From contig JAPOXW010000006.1 in assembly GCA_026706895.1 (NCBI GenBank), positions 1-64,000 on the forward strand: DNA of 64,000 bases, in the 5' to 3' direction. A program made the translations under genes and the position numbers. The stretch's first letter is position 1, and the number at the start of each line of letters is the position of its first letter. This document shows positions 1 through 9,354 of this stretch, one piece after another. This DNA comes from Gammaproteobacteria bacterium (GTDB lineage Bacteria; Pseudomonadota; Gammaproteobacteria; Poriferisulfidales; Poriferisulfidaceae). The notes below the pieces were generated by a model, which made no database searches, was not told where the DNA came from, and was given only the letters and a program-made list of their open reading frames with translations.

Positions 1-17
1 GGGGTGGTGAGCTTCAT
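1..17 (-). CDS. 5' end of a gene running off the left edge (possibly an Rrf2/IscR-type regulator)
   Basis: Only the first five codons are inside the window, reading M-K-L-T-T. They follow a good ribosome binding site (GGAGGATG) four bases before the ATG. Rrf2-family regulators often begin M-(K/R)-L-(T/S), so a regulator is possible, but five residues cannot prove it. The RBS lies in a perfect 7-bp inverted repeat (ATCATCC, 3-nt loop TCC, GGATGAT at 19-35), which could fold over the start region of the mRNA. Confidence 0.35.
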
Positions 18-44
18 AATCATCCTCCGGATGATCCCACACCG

Positions 45-102
45 CTTCAGGCTCATCTCTCGTTGGAAACCGCTCCCCCTTCAGGCTCATCTCTCGTTGG
101 AA
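45..102. repeat. Pair of 24-bp direct repeats upstream of the left-edge gene
   Basis: Two identical 24-bp copies (45-68 and 79-102), each containing CAGGCTCATCTCTCGTTGG, are separated by 10 bp. They lie between the tRNA-Ser gene and the start of the left-edge minus-strand gene, so they fall in that gene's leader or promoter. Two copies with a 10-bp spacer are too few to call a CRISPR array. A regulator binding site or an intergenic repeat family is possible. Confidence 0.6.
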
Positions 103-144
103 GAGACTTGAAGACCCACTTTGGCTGATGGTACGCTATGCAGC

Positions 145-234
145 GGAGAGTTGCCGGAGTGGTCGAACGGGGCGGTCTCGAAAACCGTTGTGCGACTTGT
201 CGTACCGAGGGTTCGAATCCCTCACTCTCCGCCA
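145..234 (+). tRNA. tRNA-Ser (anticodon CGA)
   Basis: A complete class II tRNA. The acceptor arm pairs GGAGAGT (145-151) with ACTCTCC (224-230), followed by discriminator G and an encoded CCA. The anticodon loop reads CTCGAAA, giving anticodon CGA, which decodes UCG. A long variable arm follows the anticodon stem, as expected for serine. The T-arm has the usual GGTTCGAATCC. The reverse strand gives a familiar false ORF over this gene. Confidence 0.97.
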
Positions 235-367
235 CCTCCATCCTGCGTGTTTGGCGTCTTCTCTTCAGAGGCGCCCCAAAGTCGAATCCTTAAACGGGGA
301 AGGCCTGCCCAAGTAATGGGCAAGCCCCCCATAGCCAGCTTCCTCGGGCGTGCGGTCGGCTGACCGT

Positions 368-1285
368 TTACAGCCCGAATCCGTAACTCGCACTCATCCC
401 GAGGCGAGTCTCGTCATCGATGTCCTCGTCGGAATCGACCAGATACACCGCGAAGTCCAGATCGTTGATCGTGGTGGCATAGCCGACTTCAACGTAGTCG
501 CCTTCCGGCTCTCCCTTGTCCTCGTCGTCCTCGCTGATGCCGTAGGTTCCGAACGTCACGTAGGCACCCTTGTAGTCCAAGGTCAGCATGGCGATATCGT
601 AGTCGTTATCTTCACTGTCACAGGCATGGCCGTTTTCATGCTCGCCGATGGCATAGTCCAGACTGGCCGAAAAATCGCCCTGGGCGTAGCCCACGCCGAT
701 GTTGATTTCATCATAGTCCTGGTCGAATCCGCCACCAACACACTCTTCACTCGTCTCCGTGACTTTCGACAGGTCCGCGAAAGCCGGAGCACTGGTGACT
801 CCTTCCGGCAGAGTTACATCGGTCAAATTCATGCCGCTGACATTATCTGGAGTGAGATGGTACTCATTCCCATCTTTATCCGCATAAACGACCAATCGCC
901 TCACGGTGCCATCACCGCCCACTGTTTCGACCATTTTGTCCGTGGTGGTCACCTCTAAAGTCCCATCATCGTCTTCCGTGTAACGATAGGCGGTATAGCC
1001 AACATAGGCCGAGAACCCGTTCTCGAACTCCCAAGCCAAGCCTCCGTAGACGTCGATCTCCGCTCCGCTGCCGGAATCAAGATCGGCCAACCAGGTGCCC
1101 AGGTAGAACGGGCCTGCCGCCAGGTCGATTCCACCGTTGGCCGTGGCATCGCTCTGATGGAAGCCGCGATAGATGTAGTCGGACATGATGCCGAAATTAG
1201 CCGAAAGATCGAGTTCGGCGTGGGCTGGCATGGCTGTCCCGGTTAAAGCTGCCGCAAAAGCGGCAATTAATTTCCGGTTTTTCAT
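368..1285 (-). CDS. TorF/Gcw_chp-family putative outer-membrane porin
   Basis: 305 aa. A signal peptide is clear (residues 1-23, cleavage after A-H-A), followed by the family hallmark region LDLSANFGIMSDYIYRGF and alternating amphipathic strands ending in ASYGFGL. This fits the Gcw_chp (TIGR02001) outer-membrane protein family, whose members are predicted beta-barrels of unknown substrate. It is longer than most members because of a charged insert around residues 105-190 that contains a Cys. The start has a good RBS (AGGGGAAA). In other proteobacteria this family is often found next to glnK-amtB; here the ammonium locus is about 17 kb away. Function beyond outer-membrane location is unknown. 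Confidence 0.8.
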   Translation of the reverse strand: MKNRKLIAAFAAALTGTAMPAHAELDLSANFGIMSDYIYRGFHQSDATANGGIDLAAGPFYLGTWLADLDSGSGAEIDVYGGLAWEFENGFSAYVGYTAYRYTEDDDGTLEVTTTDKMVETVGGDGTVRRLVVYADKDGNEYHLTPDNVSGMNLTDVTLPEGVTSAPAFADLSKVTETSEECVGGGFDQDYDEINIGVGYAQGDFSASLDYAIGEHENGHACDSEDNDYDIAMLTLDYKGAYVTFGTYGISEDDEDKGEPEGDYVEVGYATTINDLDFAVYLVDSDEDIDDETRLGMSASYGFGL

Positions 1286-1384
1286 GTTTTCCCCTATTGG
1301 TTGAAATTCAAATTAGCGTCCCGCCAGAGGCAGCCAAGGCAGAAAGCCCTGACGGCAAGCTTTGGCCAGACGATCGGATTTGGG

Positions 1385-1427
1385 AAAAAATCCTGAAGAC
1401 CTTCCAGGATGACCCGGAAGGCTTCAG
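1385..1427 (-). terminator. Rho-independent terminator after rpsI
   Basis: Read on the minus strand, CTGAAG pairs with CTTCAG, with an inner CTTCC/GGAAG helix, and the hairpin is followed by G, A and six T. It lies just past the rpsI stop codon and so should end the rplM-rpsI transcript before the porin gene. Confidence 0.75.
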
Positions 1428-1436
1428 CCGCTTAAA

Positions 1437-1829
1437 TCAGCGTTTGGAGTACTGAATATCCTTTCGGGCTTTCCGCAGCCCAACTTTCTTTCGTTCGACT
1501 ATTCTTGCATCACGGGTCAAGAACCCGCCTTGTCGCAGTTGCGCGCGGTTTTCTTCATTGTAGGAAAGCAGCGCCCGGGCGATGCCGAGCCTGATGGCTC
1601 CAGCCTGGCCGCTGATGCCGCCGCCGGAAACCTTGGCATCCAGATCGAACTTGCCGAGCATGTTGCATACGGCCAGAGGCTGGCAAACCTGAATGCGGGC
1701 AGTCTCACGGACGAAATAGTCCTTGAGGTCGCAATTGTTGACCCGCATCTTGCCGGTCCCCTCACGCAACCGCACGCGGGCGGTCGAATCCTTGCGACGT
1801 CCGGTGCCGAGAAAATCCGACGCAGCCAT
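1437..1829 (-). CDS. rpsI: 30S ribosomal protein S9
   Basis: 130 aa, the normal length for S9. The N-terminal [14 protein letters not shown] and the C-terminal basic tail ending Q-Y-S-K-R (which reaches the ribosomal P site in known structures) are both present, as is the [19 protein letters not shown] core. It begins two bases after the rplM stop, the classic rplM-rpsI operon. Nothing is unusual. Confidence 0.98.
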   Translation of the reverse strand: MAASDFLGTGRRKDSTARVRLREGTGKMRVNNCDLKDYFVRETARIQVCQPLAVCNMLGKFDLDAKVSGGGISGQAGAIRLGIARALLSYNEENRAQLRQGGFLTRDARIVERKKVGLRKARKDIQYSKR

Positions 1830-1831
1830 GC

Positions 1832-2275
1832 TTATAGCTCCAGCGCAGCAGGCTGCTGGGCGGCATGCTGATGCTCGCCCCCCGCGTAGACATGCAACCG
1901 GCGCAGCATGCGGCTGCCCAGCCGGCTCTTGGGAAGCATCCCGCGAACCGCCAGTTCGATAACCTTCCGGGGGGCACGCTCCTGCAAGTCTTCGAAAGAC
2001 TCGCTGCGCAGATTCCCGATGTAACCGGTGTGGTGGTGGTACATCTTGCCGGCTCGCTTGTTGCCGGTCACCCGCACCGAAGAGGCGTTGAGCACGATGA
2101 CATGGTCGCCCGCGTCCACATGCGGCGTCCAGTCGGGCCGATGCTTGCCGCGCAGGCAGTGCGCCACCCGGGTCGCCAGGCGTCCCAGGACCTGATCGGC
2201 GGCATCCACCACGTACCAGTTGCCAGCACCGGGTTTGGCGCTGACCGTACTGCGAGTCAGTGTCTTGCTCTTCAT
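1832..2275 (-). CDS. rplM: 50S ribosomal protein L13
   Basis: L13, an early-assembly protein of the large subunit. Conserved stretches [43 protein letters not shown] and [12 protein letters not shown] are all in place, and the length (147 aa) is normal. An in-frame GTG lies four codons upstream, but the ATG gives the length and N-terminus usual for the family. It is the first gene of the rplM-rpsI pair. Confidence 0.97.
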   Translation of the reverse strand: MKSKTLTRSTVSAKPGAGNWYVVDAADQVLGRLATRVAHCLRGKHRPDWTPHVDAGDHVIVLNASSVRVTGNKRAGKMYHHHTGYIGNLRSESFEDLQERAPRKVIELAVRGMLPKSRLGSRMLRRLHVYAGGEHQHAAQQPAALEL

Positions 2276-2315
2276 CGTGAATCTCACGGGCGAGAGTCTA
2301 TATTATCACGATTGG

Positions 2316-2681
2316 CTACTTTTCCAGTGGAATCATGCCCGGCGCCGGCACCACCCGGTCCTCTCGCTGCTCCAGGCCTTCCGCGCTGATTCGGACATAG
2401 TCGCGGCTATCGCCGAACACCACGAATTGCGCCGGGCCCCCTTCCTCCGTCACCTCCCAGCGACCGTACACCTTCTGGTCTTCGTCTTCCAGGATGAACT
2501 GGCTGGCGTAAACCTCCGATGCGTACACCCGAACCGGGCCCAGCAATCCGATTTCCCAGGTACCCTGGTACAGGATCAGTGATCCGATCAGGATCAGGCC
2601 GATACGCAGGCGACCGGTCAGTTTCTCCAATTCCGCGATGCGGACTTCCGGGGCCTTCCCGGGTTCTTCTATTCTTTCCAT
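2316..2681 (-). CDS. Small single-pass membrane protein, unknown function
   Basis: 121 aa with a good RBS (AAGGAG). The N-terminal 25 residues are charged and cytoplasmic-looking, a hydrophobic segment (about 26-45, RIGLILIGSLILYQGTW) is probably a membrane anchor, and the remaining 75 residues are soluble and acidic with beta-type spacing. It follows purC by 12 bp on the same strand and is probably co-transcribed with it. I do not recognise the family. The position between purC and rplM offers no functional clue. Confidence 0.7.
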   Translation of the reverse strand: MERIEEPGKAPEVRIAELEKLTGRLRIGLILIGSLILYQGTWEIGLLGPVRVYASEVYASQFILEDEDQKVYGRWEVTEEGGPAQFVVFGDSRDYVRISAEGLEQREDRVVPAPGMIPLEK

Positions 2682-2693
2682 AAGTCCTCTCCT

Positions 2694-3590
2694 TCAGTCG
2701 AGGATCGACTCGCCGCACAGGCGGCGGTCGATCTGTCGGTAACGTTCCGTGGTACGCGCCACGATTTCAATCGGGATTTCCGGTCCGGGTGGCCGCTTGT
2801 CCCATTCCAGGGTTTCCAGCCAATCGCGCACGAACTGCTTGTCGAAACTGTACGGATTCTCGCCTGCACGCCAATCGCCCGCATCCCAGAAGCGGGAGGA
2901 GTCCGGCGTCAGCACTTCGTCGATCAGCACCAGCGTCCCCGCCTCGTCCAGACCAAATTCGAACTTGGTGTCCGCGATTATGACACCGCATTCGCGAGCA
3001 TGGGCACTCGCCTCGGCGTACAGCCGCAGGCTCACGTCCCGCACTTCTTCCGCGCGCTCCCTTCCGATCAGGTCTATCACTCTTTCGAAACTGATGTTCT
3101 CGTCGTGCTCTCCCCGCCGGGCCTTGGTCGCGGGCGTGAACAACGGTTCCGGCAGGCGCTCGGCCAGAGCCAGGCCGGGCGGCAGGTCGATTCCGCAGAC
3201 CCGGCCTTCGCGCTGGTAGTCCTTCCAGCCTGATCCGATCAGGTAGCCGCGGACCACGGCCTCGACCGGCAACGGCTCAAGCTTCCGCACCCGCAGGCTT
3301 CGGCCCGCCAGCATGGTTCGTTCTTCGGGCTCCAGCGGCAAATCCTCCAGTCCCAGCGGGCAACAGTGGTTCGGCACGACCGGCTCCAGGCGGTCGAACC
3401 AGAATCCGGAGACGGCAGTCAGGATTCGCCCTTTTTCCGGGATCGGGGTCGGCAATACCACGTCAAAAGCCGACAACCGGTCGGTCGCCACCATCAGCAT
3501 CTGCTGCGAGTCGATTTCATACAGATCGCGCACCTTGCCCTCGGCGATACGCGGCAAATGGGCGAGATCAGTGCGAAATACGGGGGACAC
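2694..3590 (-). CDS. purC: Phosphoribosylaminoimidazole-succinocarboxamide synthase
   Basis: SAICAR synthase joins CAIR and aspartate using ATP in de novo purine synthesis. The N-terminal [11 protein letters not shown] nucleotide-binding strand-loop, [25 protein letters not shown] and the aspartate-site stretch [14 protein letters not shown] are all present. I place the start at a GTG, giving 298 aa, typical of the longer bacterial form; the open frame runs 51 codons further upstream, but that part has no family similarity and overlaps purE. It is divergent from purE-purK, so CAIR-forming and CAIR-using enzymes share one 85-bp control region. Confidence 0.95.
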   Translation of the reverse strand: MSPVFRTDLAHLPRIAEGKVRDLYEIDSQQMLMVATDRLSAFDVVLPTPIPEKGRILTAVSGFWFDRLEPVVPNHCCPLGLEDLPLEPEERTMLAGRSLRVRKLEPLPVEAVVRGYLIGSGWKDYQREGRVCGIDLPPGLALAERLPEPLFTPATKARRGEHDENISFERVIDLIGRERAEEVRDVSLRLYAEASAHARECGVIIADTKFEFGLDEAGTLVLIDEVLTPDSSRFWDAGDWRAGENPYSFDKQFVRDWLETLEWDKRPPGPEIPIEIVARTTERYRQIDRRLCGESILD

Positions 3591-3636
3591 GGCCGTCGGA
3601 ACCCTGGCAAAGCGCACATTATGGACTACCGAGGAG

Positions 3637-3642
3637 TATAAT
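3637..3642 (+). promoter_or_regulatory. Candidate -10 box for purE-purK
   Basis: A perfect TATAAT lies 33 bp before the purE ATG in the purC/purE divergent region. No convincing -35 hexamer is visible at 16-18 bp, so the element may need an activator or may be coincidental. No PurR-type palindrome is evident. Confidence 0.4.
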
Positions 3643-3675
3643 TCGTCGTTTCCACAAGCCGTTACCGAGTCGCTC

Positions 3676-4173
3676 ATGACCAACCCGGCCCCGGCCCCGC
3701 CCGTCGCCATCGTGATGGGAAGCCGCAGCGATTGGGACACCATGAAGGCTGCGGCCGAACACCTGGACGCGCTGGAGGTTCCTTACTTCGCGCAGGTGGT
3801 CTCCGCGCATCGCACGCCCGACCTGATGGCGGAGTTCGCCCGCACTGCCCGTGACCGCGGGATCCGCTGCCTGATCGCCGGCGCCGGCGGAGCCGCGCAC
3901 CTGCCCGGCATGCTGGCGGCCATGACCCCGTTACCCGTACTCGGCGTTCCCATCAACGCCACTGCGCTGCAAGGCTGGGATTCCCTGCTGTCGATCGCAC
4001 AGATGCCGAAGGGCATTCCTGTCGCCACTTTCGCCGTCGGCGCACCCGGAGCCGCAAATGCCGCGCTGTTCGCGGCGGCGATGCTGGCCGGTGAAGACCC
4101 GGATCTGGCGGAACGCCTGGATGCCTTTCGGGACGCCCAGACCCGCTCCGTCCTTGAGCAGCAACTCGACTGA
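3676..4173 (+). CDS. purE: 5-(carboxyamino)imidazole ribonucleotide mutase
   Basis: 165 aa, the class I PurE length. It converts N5-CAIR (made by PurK) to CAIR. Signature segments are [10 protein letters not shown] for phosphate binding, VSAHRTPD with the catalytic His, and [13 protein letters not shown]. An open frame continues well upstream, but homology begins at this ATG. The last 20 bp overlap purK, so the two are probably translationally coupled. Confidence 0.97.
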   Translation: MTNPAPAPPVAIVMGSRSDWDTMKAAAEHLDALEVPYFAQVVSAHRTPDLMAEFARTARDRGIRCLIAGAGGAAHLPGMLAAMTPLPVLGVPINATALQGWDSLLSIAQMPKGIPVATFAVGAPGAANAALFAAAMLAGEDPDLAERLDAFRDAQTRSVLEQQLD

Positions 4174-5305
4174 ACCCCTCGCGCCCGGCGCCCGTCTCGG
4201 CATGCTCGGCGGCGGCCAGTTGGGCCGCATGTTCACCGAGGCCGCACAACGCCTGGGCTACCGGGTCGTCGTGCTGGAACCGAACCGACCCTGCCCGGCC
4301 GGGCTCCTTGCCGATGAACACCTGGTCGCCGGATACGACCAAACGGATGCGCTGGACCGGCTCGGCGAGATGTGCGAAGCCGCCAGTTACGAATTCGAGG
4401 CCGTTCCCGCCCAGGCAGTGGAATACCTGCGCAACCGGATCACGGTCCGACCCGATGCCCAACCCCTCTCCGTCGCACAAAGCCGGCTCGCCGAAAAGCG
4501 TTTCGCCTCGGAGCACACGCCCGCCACGCCTCCGGTTCCCTACCAGCTCATTGCAGACGCGGCACAAATCCCGGCCGCACTGGAACAAGTCGGGACTCCC
4601 TGCATTTTGAAAACCGACCGCCTGGGCTACGACGGCAAGGGCCAGGCAGTCGTTGAGACTCTTGAGGAAGCGGAAGCGGCATTCGCCCGGTTCGACGGCG
4701 TTTCCTGCGTTCTGGAACGCCAGCTCGACCTGCAACAGGAAGTCTCCGTCATCGCGGCCCGCGACTGCGAGCAATGCGTCGTCTACCCGGTCGCGGAAAA
4801 CGAGCACCGCAACGGAATCCTGCATTGTTCCCGCGCGCCTGCAAATATCCCCGAGACGGTGAAGGCGCAGGTTCAGGACAGCGCGCGCAAAATCGCCGAC
4901 GCACTGGATTACCATGGGGTGCTTGCAGTCGAATACTTCATGACGCCCGACGGCATCTTCTTCAATGAAATGGCGCCCCGTCCCCACAACAGCGGCCACT
5001 ACACGCTGGATGCCTGTGCCGCATCCCAATTCGAGCAGCAGGCGCGGATCCTTTGCGGGCTTCCGCTCGGCGATCCCGCGCAACACACGCCCGCAGTGAT
5101 GATCAACTTGCTGGGAGACCTCTGGAACGGCCGCGAACCCGACTGGACGCCACTTGAAGGCGATCCGGCCGTGCGGCTGCACCTGTACGGCAAGGAGGAG
5201 GCACGCCCCGGGCGCAAGATGGGGCATCTCTGCGTCCTGGATTCCGACCCGGACGCCGCCTACGCACGCGCCTGCGAACTGTACCGGGGCCTGAGCCATG
5301 AGTGA
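4154..5305 (+). CDS. purK: 5-(carboxyamino)imidazole ribonucleotide synthase
   Basis: ATP-grasp enzyme that carboxylates AIR to N5-CAIR. The N-terminal [14 protein letters not shown] nucleotide-binding motif, [13 protein letters not shown], and the metal-site stretch [13 protein letters not shown] are present. The best start is a TTG inside the end of purE, giving 383 aa; the first in-frame ATG (at GMLGGG) would cut into the fold. The stop overlaps the next gene by 8 bp. Confidence 0.95.
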   Translation: MSSNSTEPLAPGARLGMLGGGQLGRMFTEAAQRLGYRVVVLEPNRPCPAGLLADEHLVAGYDQTDALDRLGEMCEAASYEFEAVPAQAVEYLRNRITVRPDAQPLSVAQSRLAEKRFASEHTPATPPVPYQLIADAAQIPAALEQVGTPCILKTDRLGYDGKGQAVVETLEEAEAAFARFDGVSCVLERQLDLQQEVSVIAARDCEQCVVYPVAENEHRNGILHCSRAPANIPETVKAQVQDSARKIADALDYHGVLAVEYFMTPDGIFFNEMAPRPHNSGHYTLDACAASQFEQQARILCGLPLGDPAQHTPAVMINLLGDLWNGREPDWTPLEGDPAVRLHLYGKEEARPGRKMGHLCVLDSDPDAAYARACELYRGLSHE

Positions 5306-6293
5306 TTCCTACCGCGCATTGCGCCTCTGGGCCGAGAAAGAACCCCACTGCGAACTCGTGCAGGTTTCGGTGGAGGAACTGAGCCCCGGTGACGTGGTGA
5401 TCGCGCCGGAATTCTCCGCGATCAACTACAAGGACGCGATGGCCGCGACCGGTACGGCTCCGATCCTGCGCGTGCCAACCCTGATCGGGGGGATCGACGC
5501 GGCCGGCACCGTGGTCTCCAGCGAGAATGAGAAATTCGCGGCCGGGCAAGCGGTCCTGGTGACCGGCTGCGGGCTGTCCGAAGTCCGGGACGGCGGATTC
5601 GCCGAGCGCCTGCGCGTACCCGGCGACGTTCTCATCGATATCCCGTCTCCCTTCACCCCACGTTCGGCAGCCATCCTAGGCACCGCCGGGTTGACCGCGA
5701 TGCTGGCCATCGAACGCCTGCAGGAAACCCACGTCATGCCGGGCGCAGGGCCCGTCCTGGTGACCGGTGCGAGCGGCGGCGTCGGCAGCCTGGCCGTCCT
5801 GCTGCTCAGCCGTCTGGGCTACTCGACGATCGCCATGACCGGCAAGCCGGAGGCGCATGACGCCTTGCGCGCGCTTGGCGCGAGCGAGATCCGGGAACCC
5901 TTTGATCTGTCCGGAAACCCAGACGGCTTGGCGAAGGCCGAAATTGCCGGTGCCATCGACAACCTGGGCGGCAACGCGCTACCCTTGCTGGTCCGCATGA
6001 CCCAGCCCTGGGGCAGCGTGGTCAGTATCGGGCGCGCCACCGGCAACGAGTTCCGAGGCTCCGTCATCCCGTTCATCATTCGCGGAGTCAGCATCCTGGG
6101 CGTGAGCTCGGCCAACTGCCCGATGGAGCGGCGTCATCGCGCCTGGAGCCGGTTATTCGGGATCCTTCAGCCGGAAGACCTGGAACCGCTGGTAGAAGAT
6201 ACGATTGACCTGGAGGATTTGCCCGGCCGGTTCCCGCAATATCTTGAAGGCCGCGGTCGCGGTCGCACTCTGGTCCGACTGAGGCTTAGCTAA
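5298..6293 (+). CDS. acuI: MDR-family acryloyl-CoA reductase / quinone oxidoreductase (YhdH/AcuI type)
   Basis: 331 aa zinc-free medium-chain reductase. The YhdH/AcuI hallmarks are the N-terminal INYKDAMAATG, the GIDAAGTV strand, GFAERLRVP and the NADPH-binding VLVTGASGGVGSLAV. AcuI reduces toxic acryloyl-CoA to propionyl-CoA, an activity linked to DMSP and 3-hydroxypropionate metabolism; many homologues are annotated only as oxidoreductases. It overlaps the end of purK by 8 bp, but no metabolic link to purines is known, so this looks like a transcriptional neighbour only. Confidence 0.85.
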   Translation: MSDSYRALRLWAEKEPHCELVQVSVEELSPGDVVIAPEFSAINYKDAMAATGTAPILRVPTLIGGIDAAGTVVSSENEKFAAGQAVLVTGCGLSEVRDGGFAERLRVPGDVLIDIPSPFTPRSAAILGTAGLTAMLAIERLQETHVMPGAGPVLVTGASGGVGSLAVLLLSRLGYSTIAMTGKPEAHDALRALGASEIREPFDLSGNPDGLAKAEIAGAIDNLGGNALPLLVRMTQPWGSVVSIGRATGNEFRGSVIPFIIRGVSILGVSSANCPMERRHRAWSRLFGILQPEDLEPLVEDTIDLEDLPGRFPQYLEGRGRGRTLVRLRLS

Positions 6294-6320
6294 AACATAT
6301 TGCTGAACGGAGGTAAGAAA

Positions 6321-6479
6321 ATGGCTAATGACAGAGAAATTTTGTCTCGAGAATTTCAAAGTGTCCCCCTCAGGAAGGTGGGGGTGATACATGTAGAGAA
6401 GTGGATTAAGACGCCAGACGGGCTAGAAGAAACAAAAAGAATGGTAACAAGTAACGCATTAGCTACGTTTTCCCAATAA
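6321..6479 (+). CDS. 52-aa small protein, unknown
   Basis: A short ORF starting MANDREILSREFQ and ending SNALATFSQ, preceded by one of the strongest RBS sequences in the window (GGAGGT, 7 bases before ATG). Composition is mixed, hydrophilic, with no membrane segment. The stretch 6294-6640 is clearly lower in GC than its surroundings. It may be a small accessory gene or the surviving 5' end of a longer one. A 63-codon ORF on the opposite strand overlaps it but lacks an RBS. I do not recognise either. Confidence 0.45.
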   Translation: MANDREILSREFQSVPLRKVGVIHVEKWIKTPDGLEETKRMVTSNALATFSQ

Positions 6480-6563
6480 CCAAGATGCATACAGGGCATA
6501 CCAAATACTCTATGGAAGTGAGGAAAACCACCACGCACAAAAATCAAGAAAACTCTCCTATTA

Positions 6564-6589
6564 TGCTAGAATATCATTGACATCAATGA
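6564..6589 (+). promoter_or_regulatory. Candidate FitAB promoter and operator
   Basis: An extended -10 (TG-C-TAGAAT, 6564-6572) is followed by an inverted repeat TCATTG-ACAT-CAATGA (6574-6589) that would cover the transcription start. FitA-type RHH antitoxins repress their own operon by binding inverted repeats near the start site, so this dyad is the natural operator candidate. The dyad also contains a perfect TTGACA, but no good -10 follows it. Confidence 0.45.
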
Positions 6590-6640
6590 CTGCAATGAAA
6601 TCAATTTTTGTTTCTTGCAGAGTATAAACAACGGGAACAC

Positions 6641-6886
6641 ATGGCAAGCATCACCATTCGGAATCTTGATGACGGGATAAAACAGAACCTACGGATTCGC
6701 GCTGCTGAAAACAGTCGCTCTATGGAAGAGGAAGTGCGTGAAATTTTACGCCGCACACTCGGTGGAGACCCGTTGCCGGACAAAAATTTAGGCACGGCAA
6801 TCCATCAGTTGTTCAAAGATGCCGGTGGCATTGAGCTCGACATTCCTCCGCGGCAACCCATGCGCGAATTGCCGGACTTCGACTAA
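6641..6886 (+). CDS. fitA: FitA-like ribbon-helix-helix antitoxin
   Basis: 81 aa. The N-terminal MASITIRNLDDGIKQNLRIRAAEN is a typical ribbon-helix-helix start: a beta-strand that binds DNA, then helices that dimerise. The acidic, proline-containing C-terminus (DIPPRQPMRELPDF) is the part expected to wrap the toxin. The gene stops 12 bp before a PIN-domain toxin gene, the standard antitoxin-first order. Family: FitA/VapB. It should neutralise FitB and repress the operon. Confidence 0.88.
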   Translation: MASITIRNLDDGIKQNLRIRAAENSRSMEEEVREILRRTLGGDPLPDKNLGTAIHQLFKDAGGIELDIPPRQPMRELPDFD

Positions 6887-6898
6887 GCAAGTGCTCCA

Positions 6899-7318
6899 AT
6901 GATTATTCTTGACACCAATGTCATATCGGAATTGATGCGGGACAGCCCTCATCCGATCATGCTGACTTGGCTGAATGAACAACCCTCTCGTGCCTTGTTT
7001 TCCACGGCTGTAAATGAGGCAGAAATCCTTTCCGGAATTGCGGTGTTACCCGAGGGGAAACGGCGAAATCGACTTGCAGTTGCAGCCTCACATGTCTTCG
7101 AGAAATTGTTTGTCAACCGCATTCTGCCGTTTGACAGCAGTGCTGCCATCGCCTATGCGGAAATTGCCTCGGAACGACGTGCTTCTGGTCATCCAATTAG
7201 TCACTTTGATGCTCAAGTCTCTGCGATTGCCCGCTCAAGAAATGCCGCTATTGCAACCCGCAACACCAAAGATTTCGAAAACACTGGACTTCACGTGATC
7301 AATCCGTGGATTTTATAA
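6899..7318 (+). CDS. fitB: FitB-like PIN-domain toxin (VapC family)
   Basis: 139 aa PIN-domain ribonuclease. The first acidic metal ligand is in MIILDTNVISEL, further acidic residues lie at AVNEAEI and in SHFDAQVSAIARS, and the C-terminal ATRNTKDF matches VapC/FitB proteins. Such toxins cut tRNA or rRNA when the antitoxin is degraded. The reading frame is intact and all expected catalytic acids appear present. It converges on uvrB with only 14 bp between the stop codons. Confidence 0.9.
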   Translation: MIILDTNVISELMRDSPHPIMLTWLNEQPSRALFSTAVNEAEILSGIAVLPEGKRRNRLAVAASHVFEKLFVNRILPFDSSAAIAYAEIASERRASGHPISHFDAQVSAIARSRNAAIATRNTKDFENTGLHVINPWIL

Positions 7319-7332
7319 ATTCGTATCTCCAC

Positions 7333-9354
7333 TCAACCCGCTGCCTTCAACTCGGCACCGAAAGTCCTCTCGTGGATGGCGCGGGCCTCGTCCCGCAACC
7401 GCGCCGCCTCCTCGAATTCCAGTTCCCGCGCATGGTGGTACATCTGATGCTCCAGTTCCCGGATCTTCCGCAGCGCTTCCTCCGGACTCAACACCTCGAC
7501 CGGTTCGGCCGGCGCCAACCGGACCCGTTTCGCATGTTTCCCTGGCGAACGTCCGGCGGCGCCTTCCATGATGTCGGCGACCCGCTTCTCGATGCCCTTC
7601 GGCGTAATGCCGTGTTCACGGTTGAATTCCTGCTGCCTGGCACGGCGTCGATCGGTTTCGTCGATGGCACGGCGCATCGAGTCGGTCACCTCGTCGGCGT
7701 ACAGCAACGTGCGCCCCTTGACATGCCGCGCCGCCCGCCCGATGGTCTGGATCAGCGAACGCTCCGAGCGCAGGAACCCTTCCTTGTCCGCATCCAGAAT
7801 CGCCACCAGCGAGACTTCAGGGATGTCCAGCCCTTCGCGCAAGAGGTTGATCCCGACCAGCACGTCGAATTCGCCCAGCCGCAGGTCGCGGATGATCTCG
7901 ACCCGCTCCACGGTGTCAATGTCGGAATGCAGGTAGCGGACCCGGACGTCGTGTTCGCGCAGGTATTCGGTCAAGTCCTCGGCCATGCGCTTGGTCAGCG
8001 TGGTCACCAATACCCGGTCGCCGGCCTCGGCGGTCTTGCGAATCTCGGATAGCAAGTCATCGACTTGGCTGGAGACGGGGCGGACTTCGACGCTGGGATC
8101 GACCAGCCCGGTCGGGCGCACCACCTGCTCGACGACCTGCCCCGACAGCTTGATCTCGTACGGCCCGGGCGTGGCGGACACGTAGACGGTTTGCGGCGCC
8201 AGCGCCTCGAATTCCTCGAACTTGAGGGGTCGGTTGTCCAGTGCAGACGGCAGTCGGAACCCGTAATCGACCAGGTTCTTTTTGCGTGAATAGTCGCCTC
8301 GGTACATGCCTCCGAACTGCGGAATCGTGGCGTGGCTTTCGTCGACGAACAGCAGGGCATTGTCCGGCAAATAGTCCAGCAGGCAAGGTGGCGGTTCGCC
8401 GGCGGCTCGCCCGGACAGGTAGCGCGAGTAATTTTCAATGCCGGCGCAGTAGCCGAGCTCTTCGATCATCTCAAGGTCGTAACGAGTGCGCTGCTCGAGG
8501 CGCTGCGCCTCCACCAGCCGTTCTTCCGACACCAGGAGGGCGAGGTGTTCTTCGAGTTCCTCGCGGATCTGCTCCACCGCGCGCTCCAGCACCACCTTCG
8601 GGGTCACGTAATGGGTCTTCGGATAGATGGTCAAACGGGGCACGTCGCGCCGGACCTCTCCGGTCAATGGGTCGAACAGGCGCAGGCGCTCGACTTCATC
8701 GTCGAACAGTTCGATGCGAACCGCCTCGCGGTCCGAATCCGCCGGATGCACGTCGATGACGTCGCCGCGCACCCGGAACGTACCGCGGCGCAGATCGACT
8801 TCGTTGCGCTTGTACTGCAACTCCGCGAGACGCCGCAGGATCCCTCGCTGTCCGGTGCGGTCGCCACGGTTCAGGTGCAACACCATCCGGTGGTAGGACT
8901 TGGGATCGCCAAGCCCGTAGATGGAGGAAACCGTGCCGACGATGATCGTGTCGGGCCGCTCGAACAGCGCCTTGGTCGCGGACAGGCGCATCTGTTCGAT
9001 GTGGTCGTTGATCGACGCGTCCTTTTCGATATAGGTGTCCGAGGCCGGGACGTATGCCTCCGGCTGGTAGTAGTCGTAGTACGACACGAAGTATTCGACC
9101 GCGTTGTCCGGAAAGAATTCCTTCATCTCCCCGTACAGTTGCGCAGCGAGGGTCTTGTTGTGCACCAGCACGATGGTCGGCCGCTGCACCTGGTGGACGA
9201 CGCAGGCCATGGTGTAGGTCTTGCCGGAACCGGTCACGCCGAGCAGGCTCTGGTGGCTGAGGCCGTCCTCCAGACCCGCCACCAGCGACGCGATGGCCTC
9301 CGGCTGGTCGCCCGCCGGCGCGAAGGAGGCTTTAAGGTCGAATGCGGACGACAT
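7333..9354 (-). CDS. uvrB: UvrABC excinuclease subunit B
   Basis: Starting at the ATG the protein is 673 aa, the same length as the E. coli protein. It has Walker A GVTGSGKT (about 39-46), the beta-hairpin region [21 protein letters not shown] that locks on the damaged strand, a DESH box, the [14 protein letters not shown] and QTIGRAARH helicase motifs, and a C-terminal UVR domain ([13 protein letters not shown]) that contacts UvrC. An in-frame GTG three codons upstream is an alternative start. It stands alone; uvrA and uvrC are not in the window. Confidence 0.98.
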   Translation of the reverse strand: MSSAFDLKASFAPAGDQPEAIASLVAGLEDGLSHQSLLGVTGSGKTYTMACVVHQVQRPTIVLVHNKTLAAQLYGEMKEFFPDNAVEYFVSYYDYYQPEAYVPASDTYIEKDASINDHIEQMRLSATKALFERPDTIIVGTVSSIYGLGDPKSYHRMVLHLNRGDRTGQRGILRRLAELQYKRNEVDLRRGTFRVRGDVIDVHPADSDREAVRIELFDDEVERLRLFDPLTGEVRRDVPRLTIYPKTHYVTPKVVLERAVEQIREELEEHLALLVSEERLVEAQRLEQRTRYDLEMIEELGYCAGIENYSRYLSGRAAGEPPPCLLDYLPDNALLFVDESHATIPQFGGMYRGDYSRKKNLVDYGFRLPSALDNRPLKFEEFEALAPQTVYVSATPGPYEIKLSGQVVEQVVRPTGLVDPSVEVRPVSSQVDDLLSEIRKTAEAGDRVLVTTLTKRMAEDLTEYLREHDVRVRYLHSDIDTVERVEIIRDLRLGEFDVLVGINLLREGLDIPEVSLVAILDADKEGFLRSERSLIQTIGRAARHVKGRTLLYADEVTDSMRRAIDETDRRRARQQEFNREHGITPKGIEKRVADIMEGAAGRSPGKHAKRVRLAPAEPVEVLSPEEALRKIRELEHQMYHHARELEFEEAARLRDEARAIHERTFGAELKAAG

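Noticed and set aside
45-102. CRISPR array at the left edge
   Set aside because: Only two repeats with a 10-bp spacer, far too short; no leader or cas genes next to it.
53-241. 62-codon minus-strand ORF over the tRNA
   Set aside because: It is the antisense of tRNA-Ser, giving the well-known false peptide with E-G-F-E-P-S; no RBS.
3953-5299. 448-codon ORF antisense to purK
   Set aside because: A product of high GC3 in purK; no motifs, and purK is complete on the other strand.
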